Origin: Plicaturopsis crispa FD-325 SS-3
Taxonomy: Eukaryota; Basidiomycota; Agaricomycetes; Amylocorticiales; Amylocorticiaceae
Assembly (NCBI GenBank): GCA_000827205.1
Contig: KN832565.1
Coordinates: forward strand, 188,000 to 251,999
Direction of reading: 5' to 3'
Length of the DNA: 64,000 nucleotides
Below the pieces are notes generated by a model. That model made no database searches and had not been told where the DNA came from. It worked only from the letters and a program-made list of their open reading frames with translations. Positions 32,254 to 44,388 of this stretch are shown here, in pieces. The translations under genes were made by a program, and so were the position numbers. How positions within the stretch are numbered: the stretch's first letter is position 1; each line of letters starts with the position of its first letter.

Positions 32254-35200
32254 TTAGTTCACCCAGCCCCTGGACCCGAAGTCCGCCAGTGAATCACGCG
32301 CAGTCTCTTCGAGCGACCTGTACGTTAGCCCCAGCACGCGCGAGGCCTTGCTCGTGTCGTAGAACATCGGAGGCAAGACGCCGGGCGCCTTTCCAGCGCC
32401 AGGCGTGCCTTTCGGGAGCGTGTACGCGCCAAGCGGCGGGGGGCTCAACGCGTTGGCAGCATCCACTGCGTCAAGTGGGTCAGCATCACGCAGGTACAAT
32501 GACGATGATGGTGGACGTACACCAGTCTTGCCACAAGAAGGACCCCGCGCTGACGACGATGCGCCCGCCTCCGGCCTCGCTCTTTTCGAGCGCGAGCACG
32601 TGGGCGGTGGCGAGGTCACGCACGTCGATCCAGCCCGAGCCGAGTTTCAGCTTGGCGGGTGGGACCTCCTGCAGCACGGTGTGGAACCAGTCGCGCATAG
32701 ACTCGTTCAGGGACGACGGCGAGTCGACTTGGTGGAGGACGGGCCCGAATACCTGCACAATCCGACCCGTGAGTAACCCTTATCCCCATAAAGGAGGCAG
32801 GAAGACGCACGTAGGGCGGGTTGAGGACGACGAGGTCCCATGCAATCTCAGACTTGTGCTTCTCTACGAACGCCCAGGCGCTCTTCTCCGCGAGCGTTTT
32901 GCTCGCGCGGTACTTCTCCATCACTGGCGCGGCGCGTCCAAGCTTCTCCGTTGTCTCGACTGAGGACTTGTTCCAATCCTCGTCGGTGTAGGTTGTGCCG
33001 ACTGGGGAGGTTGGGGTGAGGACAGCCGCGCAGGATGATGTCACGACGACGCGCTTGACCGAAGTGCTGGGTATCCGCATGAAATGAGCCGTCAAAATGT
33101 ACAGTCTGCAAAGAAGTGAACGCACCCGTATTTCAGTGCACTCTCAAGGATCCCGACCGTGCCCTTCACAGCTGGGACGATATACTCTGCGGAAATACTA
33201 TGAATTGACGACGGATCACGGAAGTCATCAAACTTACCGTCTATGGAAAGCCGGAGTATCACGCTCGTTGATCCGTTCGGCATCGCGGCATCTCCACGAT
33301 GTTTGCCAGAGGGACCCGGGGTACTGCTTGAATGCGAATTTCAATCAAACCATCGGCATTCCGGCCGGATACGTCGTCGTCGTCGCCATTAACGCTCGTC
33401 GCTGTTGTCGACGATGAGCTCAACTATCTCCTCAATACTTCGTCTTTTCCTTAGGTTGTTTTTGTATTCTACCTTTAAACATGCATCTAAATGCTTTCTG
33501 CATTACCTTAGTGTCACGTAAACCCTACCGAATTAGCTTGCGCGCGTCGGCTTCAGCGTCAACGTTCTACTAGTAATGTGTCGTGCTCGTCGTCGTCGAC
33601 AACGAGCTCGTCTATTTCATCAATTCTCAGTTTTCTTTGGTAGACCACTCATTGATACATGTATTCCTATGCTGCCTATGAATCTATTTCACTTTCAAAT
33701 GGCTTTATTGCTGCACTATATACATGACAACTGTCTAATAGAAAAAGTGAAGTCTGTACTCCAATACCAGCCTGAAAACATCGATGCGGCCCCTCTCGTT
33801 TAGGGCCTATAGGTCGATTTCCTGAAGGTATAAGTGGTCCCACAATTATCTGACCGCTCAAAATGTCAGAAATGCGCCACAAATGCGGAGGGGGAGGGGG
33901 AAGGGACTCACCTGGGCAACACAGCCGCTTCAAAGCGTCTCTAATCGTCCCCGTAGACTTCCTAGATGTGCGGACTGCTAATAATTGAGTACCTGGGAGG
34001 TACAGAGGGTCAGGATATCTAAAATGCGCAGGGGAGGGCAAGAGAGGTAGTAGAAGACCCACCGGGAACCCTCTGAGCGTCCGAAAGAGTCAGGACGACG
34101 TATAAAGAGTCTATACATTGTATATAGACCGTCCTGGATGTAGAAGAGACATGCACAGGTAGAAAAAATGTGAACATATCTGCATAATTATGTGTCTGGA
34201 GACGCACCCAGCCCATCCTCAAGCTTCACAGTTACCCAGACCTTGTAAGTGAGTCATGTAGACTCCAAACAATCGCTTTATTGGGGTACAAGTAGCTGGG
34301 ACGAGGATGGGAGGCATACACACTTTGAGCAGTAAAGGGACTCACCAAAACCTATCTGTCGCTCCAAAACCTTTTAGACCTATCATTATGTTTCCTTGGT
34401 ACACCAAATAGTGCGTCTAAACGAGGTCCTATCGACATATATCGGCCTGAACATTTGCATAGTACAGAAACTAATGCAGCTCACTAGCGCTCCCAGATTG
34501 ACCAATGGCCTCTAGAATCTATCCACGCGTGATGATTGGACCCATATATGCATTATCGAAGTGAAACGGCGGCGGTAGCGGGTCGAACAAGAGCTTGGCA
34601 TAGACGAACGCAGTGTCTGCTGCCAACGAGGATACTATCCGACATAACGAACGGATGTTAAAATTTTCAACTGAGCTGAATAAAACAAATGACACGTACC
34701 ATAGGCCCTGCTACTAGCGATTTTTTGAGACCTAAGAGACGTTGTCGGAGATGCAGGACATGGATACTAGGCAAAACCGCCGAAACTAACGAAAGATATG
34801 CGCCGAACGTTGACGCGCCGGTCAAAAAGTCTACGGAGAGGGGTAGGATGTTGTTGCCTGAGGATAGTTAGTGTCTGGGGCTGGAAAAATTTGAGAACCT
34901 TCGAGCGAGTGTGTCTACTAGAGGCCGGCGGCGTGTCCGAGCGTCGAGACGACGAGGAAAGAGTGCACTAAGAGAAGTCGCGCCGAGATCTGGCTCAAGC
35001 TCAAGTCGCGTTCCCCGCATTTGCCTTTGTCGCATTGCCCGCCCATTCACCCACGGAAATTCGCGCTAAAGACAATTTACAGGGTATTCTAGTAAATGTG
35101 AGTGTGTCCTTTACAAGGTCTGGGCAACTGTGAGGTCACTTGAAGGTAGGCTGGGTGCGTGCACATAATTATGCAGATATGTTCGCATTTTTTACCTGTG

Positions 35201-36345
35201 CATGTCTCTTCTACATCCAGGACGGTCTATATACAATGTATAGACTCTTTATACATCGTCCTGACTCTTTCGGACGCTCAGAGGGTTCCCGGTGGGTCTT
35301 CTACTACCTCTCTTGCCCTCCCCTGCGCATTTTAGATATCCTGACCCTCTGTACCTCCCAGGTACCCAATTATTAGCAGTCCGCACATCTAGGAAGTCTA
35401 CGGGTACGATTAGAGACGCTTCGAAGCGGCTGTGTCGCCCAGGTGAGTCCCTCCCCCTCCCCCTCCGCATTTGTGGCGCATTTCTGACATTTTGAGCGGC
35501 CAGATAATTGTGGGACCACTTATACCTTCAGGAAATCTACCTATAGGCCCTAAACGAGAGGGGCATCGATGTTTTCAGGCTGGTATTGGAGTGCAGACTT
35601 CACTTTTCCTATTAGACAGTTGTCATGTATATAGCGCATCAATAAAGCCATTTGAAAGTTAAATAGATTCATAGACAGCATAGGAATACATATACATGGG
35701 CAGGGTAGAAGAAAAAGTAACAGAAAAGATGAAAAATTGATGAAATAGTCGAGCTCATCGTCGACGACGACGAGCACGACGCATCGAAACGTTGACGCCG
35801 AAGCCGACGACGACGCGGACGTCTGCCGCGCGGTGGCAGGGGTCATATGCTATATAGGGAAGAAGACAAATAGTTGCAAGCATTAGCACGCGGATATCAT
35901 CAGCGGAACTGAGCGTGATACTCCGGCTTTCCATAACCGTCCGGGTCCTCGCCTTTGGTATGGAAAGGAGACGCCGTGTGCTCGATCGCGTCGACACCCT
36001 TCACGGCCTCGTCGAATGCACCTTCCTGCAGACATCCTCGTCTCCAAATCGCGAATCGCACGTAAATCGGACGCGTACCTTTGTGATATCCTCGACCACG
36101 ACGACTTCATGCTTATCTCCGTATTCCTTGAATATCTCCTGGAGGTGCTTTCCTTTCGCGGCGGACCGAACGGTACCACGGACACTGCATGCAAAACGCG
36201 TAAGTGAGGTTCAAGCTTATCAGTCGCGCAGCATGCTATAAACTAACCTGTATCCTTTCTCGAGTAGGTTGCGCACGACCCAAATCGCGATGTATCCGTT
36301 GGCGCCAGAGACGAGAATTTTTGCTGGGGCTGGGACGGCGGGCAT
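32254..36345 (-). CDS. NAD(P)-dependent reductase (extended SDR), copy A, interrupted by a DNA element in intron 3
   Basis: Exons on the minus strand: 36345-36248, 36184-36079, 36025-35938, 33186-33126, 33066-32811, 32752-32521, 32465-32254. They total 1053 nt (350 aa) with every junction in phase and five lengths equal to copy B. Motifs: SGANGYIA for the nucleotide-binding loop (about residues 13-20), VRGTVRS, VVTSSCAA with the catalytic serine, and YRASK as YxxxK. The family (dihydroflavonol/aldehyde-reductase-like) reduces carbonyls with NADPH; the substrate is unknown. Intron 3 spans 35937-33187 (2751 nt) because a 2.69-kb element sits at its donor. The donor is now GTTATG, and the coding sequence has no stop or shift if that intron is removed. 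It shares a 400-bp divergent promoter region with the gene at 36745. Confidence 0.8.
33565..34245 (+). repeat. Left inverted arm of the element
   Basis: Pairs with 35115-35795 in reverse complement. Differences are scattered single bases and a few short indels, so the insertion is not brand new. Confidence 0.85.
35115..35795 (-). repeat. Right inverted arm of the element
   Basis: Reverse complement of 33565-34245. Confidence 0.85.
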
Positions 36346-36744
36346 ATTGATATTGAGTGGTACTTTCGGTGAGAGTATGAGAGAAAGAGAGGACTGACAA
36401 GGACGCAGTGTGCAGATTTCTGCTGATTTATAGAACGTCGATAATTGGGATGAGTAATTCGGTAATTTCTGGTGACCCACTCGAGTGCCTTGGACCCACG
36501 TTAATTACCGATCTCGGCCGGTTCCGGAAATTATATTTAATTTTAATTTGGTTGCGCTCGACGTCATTGCAAGAACGGTCGAGAAAGGCTTGGTGCACTC
36601 CGGTCATGAACGACGTGAACCGTATTTCTACTCGCACTCTGAGGGACGGCACTCTTATATCACAAACTACGACGACACCAAGGACACTCCTGCTTACGGA
36701 CTTCAAGTTTTACCCTTACGCTCACGGGAATAGCTCCAAGGAGA

Positions 36745-37478
36745 ATGGCAGACTCACTGGCTATGTTTTCTAGCCGCTTGACCGGCCCACAAAAGGTGTG
36801 TGACATGCAAGGTTTTGTAGACTCGCTTTGTCATTCATGTCTCACGAAAAACATCGCAGGAATACGCGAAACTCGCAGAGTCTCATTTAGAACACGATCT
36901 CACGGCGGAGGACAGGGATGTGCTGGAGAACGCTGCTAGAAAGCTTTCATTGCATACCACGGCTGGATGTGAGTACCAACGTCTTGCTTCCATGCTCACC
37001 GTTTTCTGATCCTATTGCACCCTAGCACTCATTGGACTTGGCCTTGGTGTTGCACTTGCCTGGCGACTCAGAATGGGCGCTCTCCGATTTTACAACGCCG
37101 CGAAGCAGATCGAGAAACCCACGCACCTGCAATTCGCAGACGGACGCACCGGTATGCAAATGCCTTTACATATTCTCGTCGCCCCGTATAACTCACGATA
37201 TCCTCTCTTGCACAGTGCCTCTTCCCGACACAGCTGAATTGTTCAGCCCGCCGTCGCCTACTACAACAGCAATAAGCGGATTCTTATTCGGAACCGCCGG
37301 TCTCTTCCTGGGCGGTGAACTAGGCCTGTGGACCGGAACAGGGTCCGCACGAAGGACCATCAACCGCGATTTCGACACGAGCAGGAGAATTGAGACTGCG
37401 TTCAGGAAATTCAAGGCGGATGTCTTGCGCAAGCAGGCAGAGGATTTGGATCGCGGCGATGGGGAGTTGTCTATTTGA
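36745..37478 (+). CDS. Small two-helix membrane protein, conserved hypothetical
   Basis: Four exons: 36745-36795, 36860-36968, 37027-37151 and 37216-37478, all with GT..AG introns of 57-64 nt and in phase; about 181 aa. The N-terminal part (EYAKLAESHLEHDLTAEDRD) is acidic and helical. A first hydrophobic segment SLIGLGLGVALAWRLR starts near residue 54, and a second, AISGFLFGTAGLFLGGELG, near 110. A basic helical C-terminus follows (FRKFKADVLRKQAEDLDRG). Two glycine-rich helices with a basic tail resemble small organelle inner-membrane proteins, but I do not recognise the family. Transcribed away from reductase copy A. Confidence 0.75.
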
Positions 37479-37699
37479 GTTGTAAATGGACAGATGTCTT
37501 GTAGTAATGGTGTAATGTATTTGCTGGATGGCACTCTGGGAATGCACCCGTTGCCTAACAGTTGGCGTAGCAGTTACTTTGCAGATGTCTGGAAGACGAA
37601 CTCAGATTGTACAGTGAACGTTGGCGAACTATGGGATTTTACACAGAAGTATTGAAGAAGCTCTCTCTACCTATCAAAAAGTAGCGCGGCAGCAGACGA

Positions 37700-39116
37700 C
37701 TACTCAAGCCAACCCTTGGCCACGTATTCGTCCAGCAAATCGCGCGTCGTCTCCTCGGCTGACCTGTAGGTCACACCAAGAACCCTCGCAGCCTTGCTCG
37801 TATCATATTTCAGCACAAACTTCGCCTCCGGGCTCCTGCCATACCCTGCGACGCCCTTCGGAAGGACGTGCGCGCCGAGCGGAGGGGGCGTCAACGCGTT
37901 CGCGATGTCCACTAGGATCAAGATTTTCGTCAAAATGAAAAACCTCGTCCTCGAAAGAAGGGGAGTGCACGTACGCCAGTCCTGCCAAAGGAACGATCCG
38001 GCGGAGACGATAATCCGTCCTCCGCCCGCCTCGCTCTTCTCGAGCGCGAGCCTGTGCGCGTCTGCAAGGTCGCGCACGTCGACCCACGCGTTGCCGAGCC
38101 GCAGTTTCCCGGGCGTGGAGGCCGCCCCGCTCAGGACGGCATCATACCATTCGATCAAGGCCTCGTTCGCGGGAGAGCGACCCTCAGTGGCGTGTATGAA
38201 AGGTCCAAAAACCTATGAGAGCGTCAGATGCAGTCTTGAGTAAGACGGACGGGAGTGGTCAAACGCACATAGGGAGGGTTTATGACCACGAGATCCCACC
38301 CCAGCTCGCCTTTGTGCTCCTCCACGAAAGCCCACGCGCTCTGTTCTGCGAGAGTCTTGCTCGCGCAGTACTTGTTCAAGGGCGAGGCGGCGCGGACTTG
38401 CGTGCGGATGGCGTCGACTGCTTCGGTGTTCCAGTCCGCCTCGCTGTAGGTCGTTTCGAGCGGCGCGGATACACGGAGTATAGCCGCACATGAGGATGTG
38501 ACTACGATGCGCTTCACAGATTTGCTGTGTGATGGCAACTCTGAGCATGTGAAATGGCAAACGCAAAGGCTTCACGTACCCGTGCGTCAAAGCGCTCTTG
38601 AGAATGCCCACTGTCGCCGCAACTGCAGGACCGACGATCTCTGTAAGAGAGACAGGGTGTTATCGAGGGAAAGGATGAAGCCGTCTATGACACAGCGCAC
38701 CATCAGGATGATCCACTTTGAGGGTGACCGGAGACGCCGTATGCTCGATAGCGTCCACGCCTTGCACGGCTTCGTCAAAGGCGCCTTCCTGCAATAGAAA
38801 AATGTATCGAGTCCATCAGAAAAAATATGCTGTTTTGGAGCGTCCCCATCCTACATACCTTGGTATAATCCTCGACTACGACGAGTTCGAGCCTGTCTCC
38901 ATGCTCCTTGAACGTTTTTTCCACGTGCTTTCCTTTCTCCGCAGAACGCACGGTCCCGCGCACGCTGCACGATCTCTGTGAATTTCCTAACGGTAAGGCG
39001 GGCGACTCATCCACGTACCGGTATCCTTTCTCCAAGAGCGTGCGAATGATCCACATGGCGATAAATCCATTTGCGCCGGTGACGAGGACTTTTGCGGGGG
39101 GCGCTACCGTGGACAT
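37700..39116 (-). CDS. NAD(P)-dependent reductase (extended SDR), copy B
   Basis: Seven exons: 39116-39019, 38964-38859, 38788-38701, 38640-38580, 38524-38269, 38212-37975, 37911-37700, total 1059 nt (352 aa). Motifs: TGANGFIA nucleotide loop (about 13-20), GYRVRGTVRSAEKGKHV, VVTSSCAA with catalytic serine, YCASK as YxxxK, then NPPYVFGPF and VDVRDLADAH, all typical of the dihydroflavonol-reductase-like branch. Exons 1-5 and 7 have the same lengths as copy A, so the two are tandem duplicates with unchanged intron positions. The substrate is unknown; fungal members reduce ketones and aldehydes in secondary or detoxifying metabolism. Confidence 0.9.
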
Positions 39117-40088
39117 GTCGGACTGTAGCAGAAGTAGACGGATAAGGAGAAAGGATGGTATGTGTTCGGAACACGCTACGCTGGGCGACACGATTTATTA
39201 GACATCGTCTCGGGCTTTGCGTGTGAGCATTTGTTGTCGGCACTGGACTCGTCGCTGACGCGTCTTTGCCGAGCGAAGATATTGAGGACATTTTTGAAAG
39301 CTAGAACACGAGTCCGGAAACAAGGGATGATGGAGTATCCGCGGAAGCGTCGAACGGCGAGCTGGCAATAATCGGGAGGCGCCAGGTTAGTCAGCGCTCG
39401 GTCTGGTAGTGGATCAAACCATCATACGGCCGCATATGCCTAAGAGACCGAGAGAAATTGGAGAGGTGGTAGGCCTTCTGCCGACACGGAGACTGCGCGA
39501 TAAACAACGTACGATTGGCCGGAAGGGCCTAGCGCATATACCGAATTTGTCGGGATACGCAGGTGTTTCGTCCAAAATTGGAGCACATATCCCACAGTTG
39601 ACTTGGGTTCTGGTAGGCCAAGAGGGAATAGCGAGGGTGTGAGTGGTCTGCAACAGCGAGGCCACGCAATGGAGCGTCCGAAGAGCATGGGCACATGAGC
39701 AACCAGGTGGGAGTAAGAAATATGAGAGAGTAACATGCCAAGAGACGTCCCAACAGTACATGTCCATCCATGAACATTCAGCGCAATTGAAGGCAGCCCA
39801 AAGTCATGGTGGATGCAGTCCGAAAGAGAGTCCCGTTGAATTGATGTCGATGACTTGTTGATGAAAGCGCTTAGCGGTATCAGAGGGATAGATATCTGAG
39901 TTTCGGGGTCTTCACCCGTCCGCTTTCAGGCGAGTAAAGCATTCATTGCATTTATGACAGACGATTGTCAATAGTACTTGGGCCTGTATACTATAGGGAA
40001 GAAATGGTTTCGAATTCAATCAATGTTATATCTAAAAAACATGAAAACAATTACCAAGCAGGAAGAAGGGGCAATATCATTAGATATC
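39117..40088. other. Intergenic stretch, no gene seen
   Basis: Short open frames only, without recognisable domains or splice structure. It includes the promoter of reductase copy B at its left end. Confidence 0.5.
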
Positions 40089-40267
40089 ACGAGGCCAACG
40101 AGACAAAGTACAGACGACGTTGCATCTCCTGTCGATTTCGCGTAGGGGTACAGATCCACCCGTAATAGTTGCCACCCTTCACGACAAGGTGATAAGCCGC
40201 GCCCTCGCGAGGCGGTATGTGATCGCAGATGGCAAGAAGCGATTCCACGCAGTGATCCATAGAGGCC
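40089..40267 (-). other. Exon-like coding stretch downstream of the 40343 gene
   Basis: On the minus strand, after an AG acceptor-like CTGACAG, about 59 codons read ASMDHCVESLLAICDHIP and on to GGNYYGWICTPTRNRQEM before a TGA. The composition looks like protein and not random. No clear in-phase donor joins it to the upstream gene, so it may be an alternative last exon, a separate small gene or a relic. Confidence 0.3.
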
Positions 40268-40342
40268 TGTCAGGGTAAGAGCTAGCTAGAAAGAACTACA
40301 AATACGAACATACCCCAATATTTCCATCACTAGTACATTGAT

Positions 40343-41000
40343 CTAGCCGTTGCCTAGCAAATTAGCAACTACGCTAGCGCTATCCTGAGCGCGCCGCAAG
40401 CGTTCGTACGCGCGTGTGGTCTCCTGTGCCAATTTATCTTCCAATATTGCGGGTGGCTCTTCGGACGATCCAGATGGCACGAGAGGTAGCGCGCCCACAC
40501 CAGTGTGGCGGAGCATCTCTGAGAGCATGCGGAGTGTTTGTTGCAGAGTCTCCAGTAATGCTATACACATATAGGATAGATTAACTTGACTCAGACTGTG
40601 CAACAGTAATGGGTACGTACATTTTGTATGGACTGGACTGTGCCCTGAACGATACGCGTTTTCTCTGGGCATAGTCACGATTGAGCGCGCGTTGTGAAAT
40701 ATCAATCGATGATATAGGGTCGACTCGTACTCACATCCCATCCAGGGCACTTCGAGCAAGTGCATGCACTCTATCTACACCCTGTATCGCCATTTGCAGG
40801 TTCGCACGGAAGATCTCAGGCGCATTGGGGTCCGTGCCGCCGTGATGCAGCGAGTCAGAGGACGCGGTGAAGCTGGCGTTTGCGGCGCGGTATTGAGACT
40901 GCGATTGTTGCAGCGTGCTCTGCGAAAGACCAAATGTTGACGGAGACGATGCGGATGAAGAAGGAAACGCGTTCTGCATTGGCGTATGTGATTGAGACAT
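40343..41000 (-). CDS. Small helical protein, unassigned (possible Mediator-type subunit)
   Basis: Three exons: 41000-40735, 40664-40621, 40560-40343; 528 nt, 175 aa, all junctions in phase with GTGAGT and GTACGT donors. The N-terminal 60 residues are S/Q-rich and disordered (MSQSHTPMQNAFPSSS). The rest is helical with heptad-like leucines: FRANLQMAIQGVDRVHALA, LLETLQQTLRMLSEMLRHTG and EETTRAYERLRRAQ-like text near the end. Length, disordered start and two long helices recall small Mediator subunits, but no motif settles this; treat the name as a guess. Confidence 0.65.
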
Positions 41001-41497
41001 GGTGGTCGCAGACCAAACGCCAACGCGTACATTTCGCAGAATTTCTCGATAACCACGTTTCCCGACGACTTCCACCTGACTTCGACGTTGGACGTTCGTT
41101 TTCTCCAGGTTTTCTCTATATTCTCGATGACCACCACCAGACCACCAGATGTGAGTATTACCCGCACACCCGAATGACAGTGCGGCCCTTCTTCCAAGTT
41201 ATTTATCGACTTTGAGTTCATTCTACGGCTTGCGCACTGCGTCGAACACTGGAGTCCGACGACGGCGACGGCACCGATTCTCTTTGACTCTCTGCCATCT
41301 GGACCCAAATGCGAGTCAACCGACCTTCAGTCAACAGGACAGGAATGGCATGCTGTGCCAGAGCGCCTTGCATGTAATGCTGAGAACGTTCTCGAGTCTG
41401 GACGAATGCCTGCGCTCAGCGCTACTCAACGTTTTTATGTGTAACTTGTAAGCTCAGAGTCAGAGTCTTGTCTCAGTACCACTGGGTAGCCTTCGCC
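41001..41497. other. Intergenic, divergent promoter region
   Basis: Lies between the minus-strand gene starting at 41000 and the plus-strand gene starting at 41498. No further gene is seen. Confidence 0.5.
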
Positions 41498-43828
41498 ATG
41501 ATTACATGCCCCGACGACGTGCTGTTACACATCCTGTGTATGCTCTCTCCGATAGACATTATCGCTGTACGACAGGTGCGTTCAACTTGTGGCGTTCTTT
41601 TTCTCTACGCTCATAAGCTCATTGCTCGCTGCCCCCTTAGACTACAACCAAACTCGGTCCCATTACCCGTGAAAAATATCTATGGGTGACTATGCTGAGA
41701 GATATTATGCAAAACTACCGGCTCCCCCTTCCATCGCATATCAAGGCAATTGAATCGCTTGCTTCGGCGCATCTTGAGGCACTCGTGCGCAGGCTAATGC
41801 TCTCCGTTCCCTTCTGGAAACACGCAGGAGAAATAAACGATGCCGTTTGCATGGGGCGCGTTGTGCGTGTCGACCAGCCACGCTCGATTACCTGGCTCCA
41901 CCTCGTACACGATCGTTGGCTCCTTGTTGCGGCATCGGACACCGTTAGGAGCAGCCTGACCTGTTGGGATGTATCTATACTAATGGGTGGCAATCGCAGA
42001 CCTGCGGCGGAGTGCTTTCTTGCGGGTCCGGTGCAGAGTGCCCAAGTCGACATTGATCCCACCCGTGGTCTCGTTGTGGCACTGGGCGTCGCATTGCATC
42101 CGTGAGTGCTCCTTCCTCGGATGTACTTATAAAGTTGCTAAGTCATCAATTGTCCCTGTAGCACTCCTGCCTTGCTGGTTTTATCTCTGCGACGGCAGGC
42201 GGGTAACCTCCGGTTCGCGCGTCTTGCAGAACTCGGAGGTTTGAGTTATGTAAGATGCCTCAGTGGCGATCGATCAATATGCGCGCCCTCCGCGACGACG
42301 TCGCCATTCCCTGCTTGGTCAACTGGCGTTCGAACAATATCTGGCCGTTGAGCGATCTGCCTGACGACGAGGTATTTTGCATGATTTTCATATATCGGCT
42401 GGTGACGCTCATATTTCTTGGGAGGGTTCGTGCATAGCAGCCTACATTCACGACGAGCACATTGTGATTTTCAATCCGTGCACGATCAAAATATACGGGC
42501 CACTCAACATTCCGTCAGGACCTCCTGCCCTTTGTCAGAATATACGCTTCAACGACATCATGTGGTCTATCGCCTTGCGTCGACAACGCCCGTGGAGAGA
42601 CGTTTTTGTAGGCACCGATCACGAGTCTCTCGAGATCATCGCTGCTTGCGAGGACAACGTCTACCAGTACCGTTTGCGCCACGATCTAGATGCAGGCGCA
42701 TTTGAGCTTATCACGACTGACCAGCTTGATGGGCAGCCTGCTGGTATGACGATTATGTCCATGCCACCCGTCGGACATCGTGGGTTATGGGCTTACCGCT
42801 CGCAGTCCAGATTTAGGGAGGATTATCAGCTATTCGTCTGCACTTGGCGGTCCGAACAGGACCCCGAAGGATCCTACGCGACACTTGACGGCGAAGACAT
42901 GCCTGCGCTCTGGCCTCCAACGCAGGTCGATTTCGACGATACGCTCGGACTCCTCGTCATGGGCAATGTGATCGGCGAGTTGGCTGTGTACGATGTTTTT
43001 GAGCGCAACGACGATGCCCTCAAGCAGTTCTGGGGTGCTCTGGAAGTTCCGATCCTCGACGAGCTGGACGGATCTTTTTCGCCCGCCATCTCATCCGTAC
43101 GTTCATGTCTCATTTCACTCTGACGACCCCACATTCGCTGACAAAATTGGCTTGTCCAGGTACCTGTCCCTTTACGCACGCCGCAGATTCCCCACGACAG
43201 TCCTTTAGGTCCATTCCCTTCCGCGGCGACGCTCCGCTCCATTGTGAACGCCAACACTATCCAGCTACGCGATTCCCTGGTCCCAAATGGCTGGGCAACG
43301 TTCAACTCGGAACTTAAGAACCATTCGCTTTTTGACTCGTCAGACGGGTGGCCTCAATGGCTGTACGAGCCGGATAGCTGGCCGTGGCTCCTCGAACACG
43401 GATACCATTTCCTCGGCAAAGTAACACTGTACTGCTTGGGCAATACCTCCAAGATCGACGGTCAAATGCTCTTTTCCGCTGGCGGCCTTTACTTCCTTTT
43501 TGATCAGAGTGAGCTTCATAACTCAATGAATCCCTTTTGCGTGTTTTTAGCAGGGTCCTCGCTCGAAGACATATTGGAGGGCATAGATCGAAACCAATGG
43601 CTGCCCCATAGGCGTTTGGACGGCAACGCTTATTGGAATGTGTTGAACGACGTCGAAGAATGGAGCAAGACTTGGATGACAGAGATCGTTCACACCGGGA
43701 GGAACCGCTGGGAGGCTATGGTCGAGAGAGGTGGCCGTCCACCTGCCCATCTGCTCATACCATACTTCACCCCACCTTTCAGTGACACAGAAGAGTCTTG
43801 CTTAAAGTGGTTCACAAAGAGGCGCTGA
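41498..43828 (+). pseudogene. F-box protein with propeller-like C-terminal part, tandem copy 1 (frame-shifted as read)
   Basis: Exons by comparison with copy 2: 41498-41575, 41641-42101, 42162-42371, 42425-43096, 43160-43828. Residues 1-40 are an F-box (DDVLLHILCMLSPIDIIAVRQ). The rest is a long beta-rich region with SWxLVHDRWLLVAASD-type and RGLVVALGVALHP-type blades, as in mushroom F-box proteins with a degenerate WD-like propeller. Exon 3 is 210 nt against 208 in copy 2. The frame of RCLSGDRSICA cannot continue into RALRDDVAIPCL without a 2-base change between about 42258 and 42290. All other junctions fit. It is therefore a recent pseudogene, an allele with an unusual splice, or a sequencing error. 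Confidence 0.7.
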
Positions 43829-44388
43829 ATTCCTGCTCTTTACGCTTGACACTTTTTGCTACCGGCAAGTTCACTGTGTATGTAACTTTCTTAACGTGAC
43901 TGATTTCCGCGTCTCTTTGTCTTGTCCTTGTCCGGTATTGCTTGCGGAACCTTGCGACACATTCAGCCTTGATTCTGTCGGTCTTCAAAGTACGTGGAAG
44001 GTTTATTGAACTCTATCAAATAAATGCAAGTCACGACATGGCAGGCGAGGCGATGTTCTCCTCAGCGAGGCCTGAACATCCACCCTGTGCCCATCATCAT
44101 ACTCACACTACTCATATGTTGTTTCAAGGAGTTCTCGGTCTGCTGTTTCTGTTGGAACCAGTACGAGGCTTTTCAGAGCACTCAAAGAGGCCTTGATCTG
44201 CAAGTGAGACGTTCGGCTGTAGGTTGACTCTGAGTCTTCGAACACTTTGCATTCCTAGCTTGCTCTGGGTCGTCGCTTCGACGAGCCGCGTACTAACCCT
44301 ACAGTAGTATCTGAATACAATATCCTGATTCCTACGCCATTCCCCTGAGATCCATACGAGTCCATAGGAGCATCACCAACACAGAATT
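43829..44388. other. 3' flank of F-box copy 1
   Basis: About 43830-44035 resembles the 3' flank of copy 2 (50132-50372), including the ACGTGGAAGGTTTATTGAA word; beyond it the sequence is unique. No gene is seen. Confidence 0.55.

Larger units (their letters stand above)
33242..35935. mobile_element. Long-inverted-repeat DNA element inserted at a splice donor
   Basis: 2694 bp bounded by the 6-bp direct repeat ACCGTC (33236-33241 and 35936-35941). The outer 25 bp of each end are perfect inverted copies beginning TATGGAAAGCCGGAG. After a divergent stretch, arms of about 680 bp (33565-34245 and 35115-35795) pair at high identity. The 870-bp core encodes no transposase, so it is a non-autonomous DNA transposon or foldback element; the superfamily is not clear from a 6-bp duplication and TATGG ends. 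Removing the element plus one ACCGTC copy restores a canonical exon/GTAAGT junction in the host gene. Confidence 0.85.

Noticed and set aside
33242-35935. Reading the long-inverted-repeat element as a hAT or Mutator copy
   Set aside because: The target duplication is 6 bp, not 8 or 9, and the ends (TATGG) fit neither family clearly; the superfamily is left open.
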